From Desulfatitalea alkaliphila (lineage in GTDB: Bacteria; Desulfobacterota; Desulfobacteria; Desulfobacterales; Desulfosarcinaceae), in contig NZ_JALJRB010000027.1 in assembly GCF_022968795.1 (NCBI RefSeq), forward strand, positions 1 to 64,000: a DNA stretch of 64,000 bases. Reading direction: 5' to 3'. The translations under genes and the position numbers were made by a program. The notes beneath the pieces were generated by a model. That model did no database searches. It saw nothing but the letters and a program-made list of their open reading frames with translations, and was not told the origin of the DNA. This document shows positions 18,349 to 25,245 of the stretch, piece by piece. The first letter of the stretch is position 1. The number at the start of each line of letters is the position of its first letter.

Positions 18349-20205
18349 ATGATCGACAATCCAACTCTGCTGTTTCTTTTCTCCCTGGCGTTGGCGGCGG
18401 CGGGTACGCCCGTGGTGCGGTGGGCGGCGCTGCGTTATGGCTGGGTAGCGCAGCCGTCGTCGGACCGGTGGCACAAGAAGCCGACCGCCTTGATGGGCGG
18501 TATCGCCATTTTCGGTGCCATGGCCGTTGGGCTGGCGTTGATGGCCGATTTCGGTTCGCTGGTCGGGCATGTGTTTCGAACCGATGGTGCCCAGGGGGTG
18601 CCGTCCGCCGGAGCGGTGATCCTGGTGGGCGCTTCGTTTCTGTTTCTCGTCGGGCTCTTCGATGATTTTCGCAGTTTAAAACCCCACAACAAACTCATCG
18701 GCCAGATCATCGCGGCGGCCTGGGTGGTCTTTCTTGGGTTTCGGTTGAACTGGTTCCACTCCTTGACCGGCGACACCATGGTCACCCTGTTGTGGGTGGT
18801 GGGCATCACCAATGCCTTCAACCTGATCGACAACATGGACGGTCTGTGCGCCGGTGTGGGAACAGTGGCATGTTTGGCCCTGGCGTTTCTTTTTGCGCCA
18901 CTGGCGCGGGAGCCGATGTTGATCGCCTTGGTGTTGGCGGGTGCCATGGGTGGCTTTTTGATTTACAATTTCAATCCGGCCAAGATTTTCATGGGCGATT
19001 GCGGCAGCCTGGTGATCGGTTTCAGCGTGAGTGTGCTGGTGCTGTGTTATGCCTCGGTGCCGTCCGCGACGCCGCTGGCCCGGTTCGCCATTCCGGTGCT
19101 CATGCTGCTGGTGCCCATTCTGGATACCACCCTGGTGACAGTGATTCGCCTGTTGAGCGGACGCAAGGCGTCCACGGGAGGACGGGATCACACCTCCCAT
19201 CGTTTGGTGTTGATGGGGTTTTCGGAAAAGAGCGCTGTGCTGTTTCTGTATGGAACAGGAATGGTTGCAGGGTTGGCGGCCGTGTTCGTCAGCCGCAGCG
19301 ACACCCTGACATCGCCGGCGGTCATCCTGCCGGTGGTGACGGCCGTGGTGTTGATGGGAATTTACCTGAGCCAGTTGCGGGTCTATCCGGAGAAGGAGTT
19401 CTCGGCATTGCGAGACCGGACCTTCACGCCGGTGCTGCTGGAGCTGACTTATAAACGGCAACTGCTCTTTGTCCTTTTCGACCTGGTGCTGGTGGCCTTC
19501 TCCTATTACCTGGCCTATCGGCTGCGCTTCAGCGGGGTGGAGTTCTCCCTTTATTTCCCTGTGTTTCTCAGTTCGCTGCCGGCGGTGATCGGTTGTAAAA
19601 TGGTGGTGTTCCTGGCCATGGGGGTCTATCGTGGTCTCTGGGGGTATTTGAGCACCAGCGATGTGTTCCTTGTGGGACGGGCCTCGGCGATGGGCACCTT
19701 GCTGTCGGTGGCGGCGGTCACTTTCATTTACCGTTTCCAGGATTTTTCCAAGGGCATCTTTGTCATCGACTGGATGCTGACCACGGGCTTGTTGCTGGGG
19801 GTGCGCGGTTCCTTCCGCTTTTTCATCGAAACGCGCAACCGCCAGACGCTGGCAGGAGACCGGGTGGTGATCTACGGCGCGGGCAGGGCAGGGGAGTTGT
19901 TGCTGCGCGAGATCCTGAACAATCCGCGGTTGGGCGTCAAGCCGGTGGGGTTCGTGGATGACGACACCCTTAAAAATGGTAAAAAGATTCAGGGCTATCC
20001 GATTCTGGGCGCATTTGAAGAGATGGATCGGATTCGGGAACAACATGGCGTGGCCGGGGTCTTGGTATCCTTCAACGATGCAGAGGGCGCCAACAAGGCA
20101 TCCCATTCGGCGGCAGAAGATTTTTGCCGAACGCATGGGTTGTTTATGAAGAAGTTTCAAATTAGTCTTAAAGATGTGCCGCTTAGGGGAGGTATTGATG
20201 ATTAA
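18349..20205 (+). CDS. WecA-type polyprenyl-phosphate sugar-1-P transferase fused to FlaA1/CapD-like N-terminal half
   Basis: 618 residues. Residues 1-345 form a MraY/WecA transferase with DDFRSLKPHNK, NAFNLIDNMDGL, FNPAKIFMGDCGS and the His-rich loop RDHTSHRLVLMG; it would load a HexNAc-1-P onto undecaprenyl phosphate. Residues about 365-500 are four membrane segments (MGVYRGLWGY) and about 515-618 a Rossmann half with VVIYGAGRAGELLLRE, as in the first part of FlaA1/WbpM nucleoside-sugar dehydratases. The C-terminal catalytic SDR domain of those enzymes is absent, and the chain ends 8 nt into the next gene. The second half may be regulatory or nucleotide-sensing (inference). Confidence 0.85.
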   Translation: MIDNPTLLFLFSLALAAAGTPVVRWAALRYGWVAQPSSDRWHKKPTALMGGIAIFGAMAVGLALMADFGSLVGHVFRTDGAQGVPSAGAVILVGASFLFLVGLFDDFRSLKPHNKLIGQIIAAAWVVFLGFRLNWFHSLTGDTMVTLLWVVGITNAFNLIDNMDGLCAGVGTVACLALAFLFAPLAREPMLIALVLAGAMGGFLIYNFNPAKIFMGDCGSLVIGFSVSVLVLCYASVPSATPLARFAIPVLMLLVPILDTTLVTVIRLLSGRKASTGGRDHTSHRLVLMGFSEKSAVLFLYGTGMVAGLAAVFVSRSDTLTSPAVILPVVTAVVLMGIYLSQLRVYPEKEFSALRDRTFTPVLLELTYKRQLLFVLFDLVLVAFSYYLAYRLRFSGVEFSLYFPVFLSSLPAVIGCKMVVFLAMGVYRGLWGYLSTSDVFLVGRASAMGTLLSVAAVTFIYRFQDFSKGIFVIDWMLTTGLLLGVRGSFRFFIETRNRQTLAGDRVVIYGAGRAGELLLREILNNPRLGVKPVGFVDDDTLKNGKKIQGYPILGAFEEMDRIREQHGVAGVLVSFNDAEGANKASHSAAEDFCRTHGLFMKKFQISLKDVPLRGGIDD

Positions 20206-20440
20206 AATCTCCGTTACCGAAGCAAGAGCGAATCTTTCGGCCATACTATCCAAATGTGCATACGGGAATGAGCAGTATGTGATTATGCGGCGTAACAAAC
20301 CGGTTGCTGCCTTGGTGAGTGTTGATGACCTGGGCATCGTTGAGCAGCATGAGGAACGCAAAGGGCTTGCGAGCGTTGTGGGCAAGTGGGAAGGGTTTGA
20401 GGAAATCGTTGTCCGCAGATGTCGCGATATTGCTGAATAG
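20198..20440 (+). CDS. Phd/YefM-family antitoxin-like protein without visible toxin
   Basis: 80 residues from ATG 20198, with GGGGAGG at 20186-20192 setting the start. The N-terminus MIKISVTEARANLSAIL and the middle YVIMRRNKPVAALVSVDDL are typical of Phd/YefM antitoxins, which bind DNA and neutralise RelE/Doc toxins. It overlaps the WecA-fusion gene by 8 nt, and the next ORF, 8 nt downstream, is a beta-helix protein rather than a toxin. It may be an orphan antitoxin turned repressor, or a remnant. Confidence 0.8.
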   Translation: MIKISVTEARANLSAILSKCAYGNEQYVIMRRNKPVAALVSVDDLGIVEQHEERKGLASVVGKWEGFEEIVVRRCRDIAE

Positions 20441-20447
20441 GGGGCCC

Positions 20448-21632
20448 ATGGACCGTATTGAACAATTGTTGCATAAGGGTGTTGCGATGCCCGACCCCGG
20501 GGCGGTGGTGATCGGCGACGATGTGGCGTTGGACCGCATTTCCGGCGATGGGGTGGTGTTGCATCCGGGCAGCCGCATTTCCGGTGCGCGAACCTTTGTT
20601 ACGTCCGGGGCGCGGATCGGCAGCGAGGGGCCGGCCACGGTGGAGAACTGTTACGTGGGGCCGGGGGCGGCTTTGAAGGGCGGTTATTTTGCCGACGCGG
20701 TGTTTCTGGCCAAGGCCTCCTGCGGGCTGGGGGCCCATGTACGCCAGGGCACTATTTTGGAGGAACAGGCGAGTGTGGCCCACACGGTGGGGCTCAAACA
20801 GACCATTCTGTTCCCCTATGTGACCCTGGGTAGTTTGATCAATTTCTGCGATTGCCTGATGGCCGGCGGCACGGGGCGCGACAACCACAGCGAGGTGGGC
20901 AGTTCGTATATTCATTTCAACTTCACGCCCAACCAGGACAAGGCAACGCCTTCGTTGATCGGGGATGTGCCGGGCGGTGTGATGCTCAACCGCTCCCCTG
21001 TTTTCCTGGGAGGGCAGGGGGGGCTGGTGGGGCCTTGCCGGTTGGCCTACGGCACGGTGACGGCGGCGGGAATTATCTGCCGGCACGATCAATTGAAGGA
21101 AAACCACTTGGTCCTGGGCGGCAAAAGCCGCAGCGGTAGCATTCCTTATGTAACGGGCAATTTTCTGGGGCTCAAGCGGATTCTGGATAACAATTTCCAT
21201 TATATCGGCAACCTGTATGCCTTGGGACAGTGGTATGCCCATGTGCGGCGGTTGTTCGTGGGGAATGGGTTGCCGGCGCCGCTGCTGGAAGGGTTGCAGG
21301 AGACCTTGCAAAACGGCATCGACGAGCGAATCGGGCAGTTGGGGCGCCTGCGGGACAAGTTGGCCGGCGCGGCGGCGGACGGGGTGGCCGGGCGTTTCGC
21401 CGATGGTTGGTCGGAGCTGCGGGAGCGGCTGATCGCGCTGCAACCGTTCGAGGGTGATGGAGCGGTGCGGGACCGTTTTCTGGAGCAGGTGGCGCATCAA
21501 ATCAGTGAGCGGGGCAAGGATTATCTGGCGGTGATCGGCGGCCTGGACCGAGCGTTGGCCGATGCGGGGACACAATGGTTGAACGGCATTGTTGAGCGGG
21601 TGGCGGAGACGGCAACTCTTTTGACGCGATAG
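20448..21632 (+). CDS. GlmU-like left-handed beta-helix protein lacking a pyrophosphorylase domain
   Basis: 394 residues from ATG 20448, preceded by GGGG; the frame is open further upstream but overlaps the antitoxin gene. Residues 10-250 carry hexapeptide-type turns (VVIGDDVALDRI, LHPGSRISGARTFVTSGARI, YVGPGAALKG). NHSEVGSSYIHFNFTPNQDK resembles the GlmU C-terminal sugar/acetyl-CoA site region. No N-terminal nucleotidyltransferase Rossmann motif exists. Location directly before glmM suggests a role in UDP-GlcNAc supply, but acetyltransferase activity is unproven. The C-terminal 120 residues are helical and unassigned. Confidence 0.65.
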   Translation: MDRIEQLLHKGVAMPDPGAVVIGDDVALDRISGDGVVLHPGSRISGARTFVTSGARIGSEGPATVENCYVGPGAALKGGYFADAVFLAKASCGLGAHVRQGTILEEQASVAHTVGLKQTILFPYVTLGSLINFCDCLMAGGTGRDNHSEVGSSYIHFNFTPNQDKATPSLIGDVPGGVMLNRSPVFLGGQGGLVGPCRLAYGTVTAAGIICRHDQLKENHLVLGGKSRSGSIPYVTGNFLGLKRILDNNFHYIGNLYALGQWYAHVRRLFVGNGLPAPLLEGLQETLQNGIDERIGQLGRLRDKLAGAAADGVAGRFADGWSELRERLIALQPFEGDGAVRDRFLEQVAHQISERGKDYLAVIGGLDRALADAGTQWLNGIVERVAETATLLTR

Positions 21633-21661
21633 GCTGAGTCGACAGGTAGATGACCAAGTAG

Positions 21662-23023
21662 ATGACGAAACTATTCGGTACGGACGGTATTCGGGGCGTG
21701 GCCAATCGCTATCCGATGGATGCTCCCACCGCTTTGGCCGTGGGGCGGGCGATCGGGGTGCATTTCGGTGGGGCGAAGGGCAACACCGGGTCTAGTAAGG
21801 GACTGGTGGTGATCGGCCAGGACACGCGCCTTTCAGGCGACATGCTGGCCCAGGCCGTAGCCGCCGGGGTTTGCGCGGCGGGGATGGACGTGGCCCTGGC
21901 CGGGGTGTTGCCGACGCCGGGCATCGCGCGTTTGGCCGCGGACAACGGTGCGCTTGCGGGGGTGGTGATTTCCGCTTCGCATAATCCATTTGAGGACAAT
22001 GGTATCAAGGTGTTTGACGGCGGCGGGTTCAAGCTTGCCGATGCGGAAGAGGAGCGGATCGAATCCCTGGTGTTGAATGGTTGTCGTGGCCCCGTCGAAA
22101 CCGCTGATTTCGGCGTCGGGCGGCTGCGCGGCATTGCGGATCCGGATGGTTGTTATTTGGATTTTTTGTCGGCGGTCGCCGGCGACCTTTCGCTGGAGGG
22201 AATGCGCATTGTGCTGGATTGCGCCAACGGGGCGACTTTCCGGGTGGCGCCGGAATTGTTTCAGCGGCTTGGCGCCCGGGTGACGCCGCTGTTTTGCACG
22301 CCGGACGGCATGAATATCAATGCCGACTGCGGCTCGCAGCACCCCGATGCCCTGGCCCGGGCCGTCAAAGAGCAGGGCGCCGATGCGGGATTGGCCTTCG
22401 ACGGCGACGGTGACCGCTTGATCGTGGTGGATGAAACGGGTCGGGTGCTCAGCGGCGACCAGATCATGGCCGTCTGTGCCCGGCATTTGAAGGAGAAGGG
22501 CGCCCTGGCCGGGGATCTGGTGGTGGCCACGGTGATGAGCAACACCGGGTTTCACCAGGCGATGCAGGGGCATGGTATCCGGGTGGTGACCACAGGGGTC
22601 GGCGATCGTTACGTGATGCAGGCCATGGTGCGCGAAGGGGCGGTGTTGGGCGGCGAGGATTCGGGGCACTTGATTTTTCGGGACGTGCACACCACCGGCG
22701 ACGGGTTGGTGGCGGCGCTGCGACTGCTGGGCGCCGTGCGGGATGCGGGGCGTCCGCTGTCCGAGTTGGCCGCCATCATGACGGTCTATCCCCAGGTGCT
22801 GATCAATGTGGATGTGCGCGAAAAGCCGGATTTGGAGGGCGTGCCGGCCATCGCGGAGGCCATCACGGCGGTGGAAACGGCGTTGGGCGACCAGGGGCGT
22901 GTTCTGGTGCGTTATTCAGGTACCCAGAACATGTGCCGGGTGATGGTGGAAGGGCCGACGCGGGAACGGACGGAACAATTGTGCAAGGATATTGCGGAGG
23001 TGGTGCGGCGGGAGATTGGGTAG
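21662..23023 (+). CDS. glmM: Phosphoglucosamine mutase
   Basis: 453 residues, normal GlmM length. It converts GlcN-6-P to GlcN-1-P for UDP-GlcNAc, peptidoglycan and LPS. Visible motifs are KLFGTDGIRGVAN at the N-terminus, the phosphoserine loop VVISASHNPFEDNG (active Ser about residue 106), the Mg site FDGDGDRL, GGEDSGHLIF and RYSGTQNMCRVM. It ends the polysaccharide/amino-sugar block; no terminator hairpin is visible after its stop. Confidence 0.95.
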   Translation: MTKLFGTDGIRGVANRYPMDAPTALAVGRAIGVHFGGAKGNTGSSKGLVVIGQDTRLSGDMLAQAVAAGVCAAGMDVALAGVLPTPGIARLAADNGALAGVVISASHNPFEDNGIKVFDGGGFKLADAEEERIESLVLNGCRGPVETADFGVGRLRGIADPDGCYLDFLSAVAGDLSLEGMRIVLDCANGATFRVAPELFQRLGARVTPLFCTPDGMNINADCGSQHPDALARAVKEQGADAGLAFDGDGDRLIVVDETGRVLSGDQIMAVCARHLKEKGALAGDLVVATVMSNTGFHQAMQGHGIRVVTTGVGDRYVMQAMVREGAVLGGEDSGHLIFRDVHTTGDGLVAALRLLGAVRDAGRPLSELAAIMTVYPQVLINVDVREKPDLEGVPAIAEAITAVETALGDQGRVLVRYSGTQNMCRVMVEGPTRERTEQLCKDIAEVVRREIG

Positions 23024-23044
23024 GGGGCACAGGCAATGATAAGA

Positions 23045-23211
23045 CTATACCCAGTTTTCTGTTCTTAGAGCGGATACTCTTTCAAATTCCCGCAAGTTGT
23101 TGGTTACAAGGATCAGACCTTCGCTACGTGCATGGGCTGCGATATGCAGATCATTGACACCGATGGGGGTTCCTTAATTACAATGTTGGTATCGAGCAAA
23201 TATTTGAGCAT
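23045..23211 (-). pseudogene. vapC: vapC remnant: PIN-domain toxin with central deletion
   Basis: On the minus strand an ATG at 23209-23211 overlaps the vapB stop codon by 1 nt and encodes MLKYLLDTNIVI, the canonical VapC N-terminus with the first catalytic Asp. After about 12 codons the frame shifts directly to the typical C-terminus: GVNDLHIAAHAR and then GLILVTNNLREFERV, ending LRTENWV and TAG at 23045-23047. About 80-90 central codons, including at least one catalytic acidic residue, are missing compared with the usual 130-residue VapC, and the two parts are out of frame at a run of five C. The toxin is certainly inactive if this sequence is correct. Confidence 0.85.
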
Positions 23212-23447
23212 TAAAAGGGCTCCCTGTCAGATTGTGTTTGCTCTGCGCGTTCAGTCAGAAAATCATCGGTCACCCTGTTTTCGGATATAAAGAAGCTATC
23301 CCAAAGGTTTTCCACCGGCGAGATGATGCGCTCCTTGCCGACGGATCGTACAAAAACTTTTTTCACTCCTTTGGGGAAGCGCATGTCCGCTGGGAGCCGG
23401 ACTGCTTGTGTTCGATTGTTTGTAAATACAGAACCTTGATTTGGCAT
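23211..23447 (-). CDS. vapB: VapB-type antitoxin (AbrB/SpoVT fold)
   Basis: 78 residues from ATG 23447, with GGAGGG at 23455-23460 as ribosome site; the frame is open five codons further but lacks a better site. The sequence FTNNRTQAVRLPADMRFP is a classic VapB swapped-hairpin DNA-binding region, and the C-terminal half (DSFFISENRVTDDFL) is the toxin-binding tail. It is intact while the vapC immediately downstream is deleted. A good promoter and a palindromic operator lie upstream, so it can probably still be expressed and autorepressed. Confidence 0.88.
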   Translation of the reverse strand: MPNQGSVFTNNRTQAVRLPADMRFPKGVKKVFVRSVGKERIISPVENLWDSFFISENRVTDDFLTERAEQTQSDREPF

Positions 23448-23485
23448 CAGTTTACCCTCCATTTATTGACCAAGTTGTTTTAGTG

Positions 23486-23528
23486 ATTTTAGTTCCAACA
23501 ATGCTATATGTCAATTGTATATAGCATT
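23486..23528 (-). promoter_or_regulatory. vapB promoter with palindromic operator
   Basis: Minus strand: TTGACA (23509-23514), 17-nt spacer, TAAAAT (23486-23491). The -35 box lies inside a perfect inverted repeat, AATGCTATAT (23500-23509) and ATATAGCATT (23519-23528), separated by 9 nt. Position and symmetry fit autoregulation by the VapB family; binding itself is inference. Confidence 0.75.
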
Positions 23529-23573
23529 TTGCACAGGGCAATCGCATGTAGAAATCCTTGCCGGTGGCGGGAG

Positions 23574-23636
23574 TGATGCTCATGACCTCCTGTTGCTGCG
23601 CAACACTGGCAACTAGTTGCCAGTGCCACCCGCGGG
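23574..23636. repeat. 63-bp interspersed repeat (family H), copy 1
   Basis: Contains TTGCTGCGCAA and the hairpin CACTGGCAAC-TA-GTTGCCAGTG (about 23604-23625) and ends with CCCGCGGG. An imperfect copy in opposite orientation lies at 60775-60834. Next to it, 23656-23700 is a degenerate tandem run of ATCGGGATCG/AATCGAAATCG units, similar to runs at 24429-24449 and 41480-41555. The rest of 23529-23783 shows nothing else coding. Confidence 0.7.
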
Positions 23637-23698
23637 AGATCGGGTAGCGGTGTTATCGAATCCAAATCGAAATCGGGATCGCAATCGGGATCGAAAAC

Positions 23699-23727
23699 GA
23701 TGCGCTTCCTTCGTCAGCACATCCTAT
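23699..23727 (+). repeat. 29-bp repeat (family D), copy 1
   Basis: Begins GATGCGCTTCC and ends CACATCCTAT. It is identical over 29 nt to 24298-24326 and to the reverse complement of 24399-24427. Copies 1 and 2 are direct repeats that bracket the DUF2283 gene pair. Confidence 0.9.
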
Positions 23728-23783
23728 GGTTCATTCCCTAACGGCTCGCTTTCATTGGTGCAGATCGTAAAAGGAGCGAAGGT

Positions 23784-23990
23784 ATGGCAGCGTTGAAAAT
23801 ATATTTTGATGCGGAAGCCAAAACGTTGACCGTTTGGTTTGACAATCCCGAAAACGAGTTCATCGCTGAGGAAACCGGGCAAGAGGTTATTTTGATAAAG
23901 GATAAAGATGGCAAGGTGATCGGCTTCGAGCGCTTGCATTACGAGATGGCTTCGATAGACGATTTGACGATTGAGGCGGTCGCTATTTAA
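23784..23990 (+). CDS. DUF2283 domain protein
   Basis: 68 residues: KIYFDAEAKTLTVWFDNP at the N-terminus and IGFERLHY near the end match the short DUF2283 family, whose function is unknown and whose members often lie next to toxin-antitoxin-like or defence-island small genes. The start ATG 23784 has AAAGGAGCGAAGG upstream. Its stop is immediately followed by the next ATG, so the two are cotranslated. Both lie between direct copies of a 29-bp repeat. Confidence 0.85.
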   Translation: MAALKIYFDAEAKTLTVWFDNPENEFIAEETGQEVILIKDKDGKVIGFERLHYEMASIDDLTIEAVAI

Positions 23991-24299
23991 ATGAAGCCTG
24001 AGCAATTATATCGCGAATTGAAGGAATTAGCGGAAAAGCTGGACATTCGGGTGTTGGAGCAGAATTTCCGCCCGACCGGGATTCATGTGAAGAGCGGCTA
24101 CTGCAAGGTTAAAGACAAGGATCATTGTATCATCGATAAGCACCTGCGATTGAATCAGAAAGTGGAGGTGCTGGCGGAGTGTCTTGCCGGGTTGCCCATC
24201 GAGTCAATTTATATTGTGCCGGCGGCCAGGGAGTATCTGGACCGGTTCAAGCCGCAGGAGTTCAATTCGGATGACACCGTACCAAATCGTCAGGATTGA
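23991..24299 (+). CDS. Small conserved-looking protein of unknown function, partner of DUF2283
   Basis: 102 residues, starting at the nucleotide after the DUF2283 stop (TAA ATG). It has a charged amphipathic N-terminus (EQLYRELKELAEKLDIRV), a central GYCKVKDKDHCIIDKHLRL and a C-terminal helical part. I do not recognise a named family. Its TGA stop (24297-24299) overlaps the first bases of the 29-bp repeat, so the gene end and the repeat end are physically joined. A truncated relative of its N-terminus lies at 24330-24390. Confidence 0.7.
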   Translation: MKPEQLYRELKELAEKLDIRVLEQNFRPTGIHVKSGYCKVKDKDHCIIDKHLRLNQKVEVLAECLAGLPIESIYIVPAAREYLDRFKPQEFNSDDTVPNRQD

Positions 24300-24326
24300 T
24301 GCGCTTCCTTCGTCAGCACATCCTAT
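24298..24326 (+). repeat. 29-bp repeat (family D), copy 2
   Basis: Direct copy of 23699-23727, starting within the stop codon of the upstream gene. With copy 3 it forms an inverted pair around 24327-24398. Confidence 0.9.
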
Positions 24327-24329
24327 GAT

Positions 24330-24390
24330 TTGATGATGATTTGTGATGAATTTTATCGCGAATTGAGGGATAGCGTTTTGGGAAAAAGAA
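24330..24390 (+). pseudogene. Fragment resembling the N-terminus of the 23991-24299 gene
   Basis: The frame reads ICDEFYRELRDSVLGK, which resembles PEQLYRELKELAEKL of the complete gene, and the DNA TATCGCGAATTGA is shared. It ends within about 60 nt and is enclosed by inverted 29-bp repeats. I read it as a decayed duplicate left by repeat-mediated rearrangement. Confidence 0.5.
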
Positions 24391-24398
24391 CATGCGCT

Positions 24399-24427
24399 AT
24401 AGGATGTGCTGACGAAGGAAGCGCATC
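24399..24427 (-). repeat. 29-bp repeat (family D), copy 3, inverted
   Basis: Exact reverse complement of copies 1 and 2. A degenerate relative, sharing GCGCT and CAGCACATCCT, lies near 25034-25060. Confidence 0.9.
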
Positions 24428-24468
24428 TTTTCGATATCGATTTCGATTAAATCCGCACCTAATTCAGG

Positions 24469-24497
24469 TTGCCCATGTGTTGTGCCTGCGCTATAAT
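24469..24497 (+). promoter_or_regulatory. Sigma-70-type promoter of the 24518 operon
   Basis: TTGCCC (24469-24474), 17-nt spacer, perfect TATAAT (24492-24497). Transcription would start near 24504, almost at the ribosome site AAAAGGAGGTG, giving a very short leader before ATG 24518. Confidence 0.6.
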
Positions 24498-24517
24498 ATG
24501 CGAAAAGGAGGTGTGTG

Positions 24518-24814
24518 ATGCCCCAAACCCAGCAGCAAGCGATGCAACGAAAACCGATCTTAATGCCGGCGGATATGATTTTGAAAGTTGAAAGGCTCGC
24601 TGAGACCAAAAAGGTGTCTTTTGCCGAGGTGGTCCGTCAAGCCGTGGATGCTTTTGAGGCTGAACTTTCCGCCGATGACAGTGATATGCTGGAAGCCATG
24701 GTGGAAGCTTACCTACAGACCGCTAAGGCAGCGATCACTAAAATAGATCAGGTGATGGAACGCCTGGATGAAACCCACGATATTTTAGGAAGGAACAAAT
24801 ATGAGTCTCGGTGA
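24518..24814 (+). CDS. Small protein with ribbon-helix-helix-like N-terminus
   Basis: 98 residues from ATG 24518 behind a strong AAAAGGAGG. Residues 14-48 (PILMPADMILKVERLAETK, then VSFAEVVRQAVDAFEAEL) have the strand-helix-helix spacing of CopG/Arc-type regulators, and residues 55-98 form an amphipathic helix. I do not recognise a named family. It overlaps the next small gene by 14 nt, and the pair has its own near-consensus promoter. A DNA-binding role is inference. Confidence 0.65.
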   Translation: MPQTQQQAMQRKPILMPADMILKVERLAETKKVSFAEVVRQAVDAFEAELSADDSDMLEAMVEAYLQTAKAAITKIDQVMERLDETHDILGRNKYESR

Positions 24815-25004
24815 GAAGATATTTGATGCCATGCGAACGGGTGCGGTGATGAATCAAAAGTTGTCCACACTTGTTGACAAGGTGGAGCGCATGGATACGG
24901 ACATGCGAGACTTGGATCGTCGCATCATACGCTTGGAAACCACAGTGGATATTTACACCCGTAGCGCCACGCCAACCCGGACACCAAAACGAATTCCTGA
25001 ATAG
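24801..25004 (+). CDS. Small coiled-coil protein of unknown function
   Basis: 67 residues. Residues 15-52 (NQKLSTLVDKVERMDTDMRD and on) have heptad-like spacing of hydrophobic residues as in DUF-type coiled-coil proteins, and a short Thr/Pro/Arg tail follows. ATG 24801 has AGGAAGG upstream, inside the preceding gene, so expression is coupled. No membrane segment and no recognised domain. It may be a partner of the RHH-like protein. Confidence 0.6.
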   Translation: MSLGEKIFDAMRTGAVMNQKLSTLVDKVERMDTDMRDLDRRIIRLETTVDIYTRSATPTRTPKRIPE

Positions 25005-25150
25005 ATAATTTTTAAAAACACTCTCTGTAGGGGTGCGCTGTTTTTGCCAGCACATCCTTGGTGGGAATACAGTTGCGTCATAAAGTTTACATAATATATC
25101 TTATCGGACATTAATAATATCTGATGATCCTCCCTTATGCCAGGTTTGGT

Positions 25151-25179
25151 TTGATCGACAATGGAATGTGGTCTATATT
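25151..25179 (+). promoter_or_regulatory. Candidate promoter of the xseA-tlyA operon
   Basis: TTGATC (25151-25156), 17-nt spacer, TATATT (25174-25179), about 60 nt before the xseA start. The match is moderate; no better one is seen in 25005-25245. Confidence 0.45.
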
Positions 25180-25245
25180 GTGGCCACGATTTGACCGATG
25201 TCTTCAGAGAACTTAAACAACGATACGCCTGACAGGTAACCTTCA

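Noticed and set aside
18676-20385. 569-residue minus-strand ORF opposite the WecA fusion
   Set aside because: His/Gln/Arg-rich composition without motifs; a shadow of a GC-rich gene whose plus-strand frame has clear domains.
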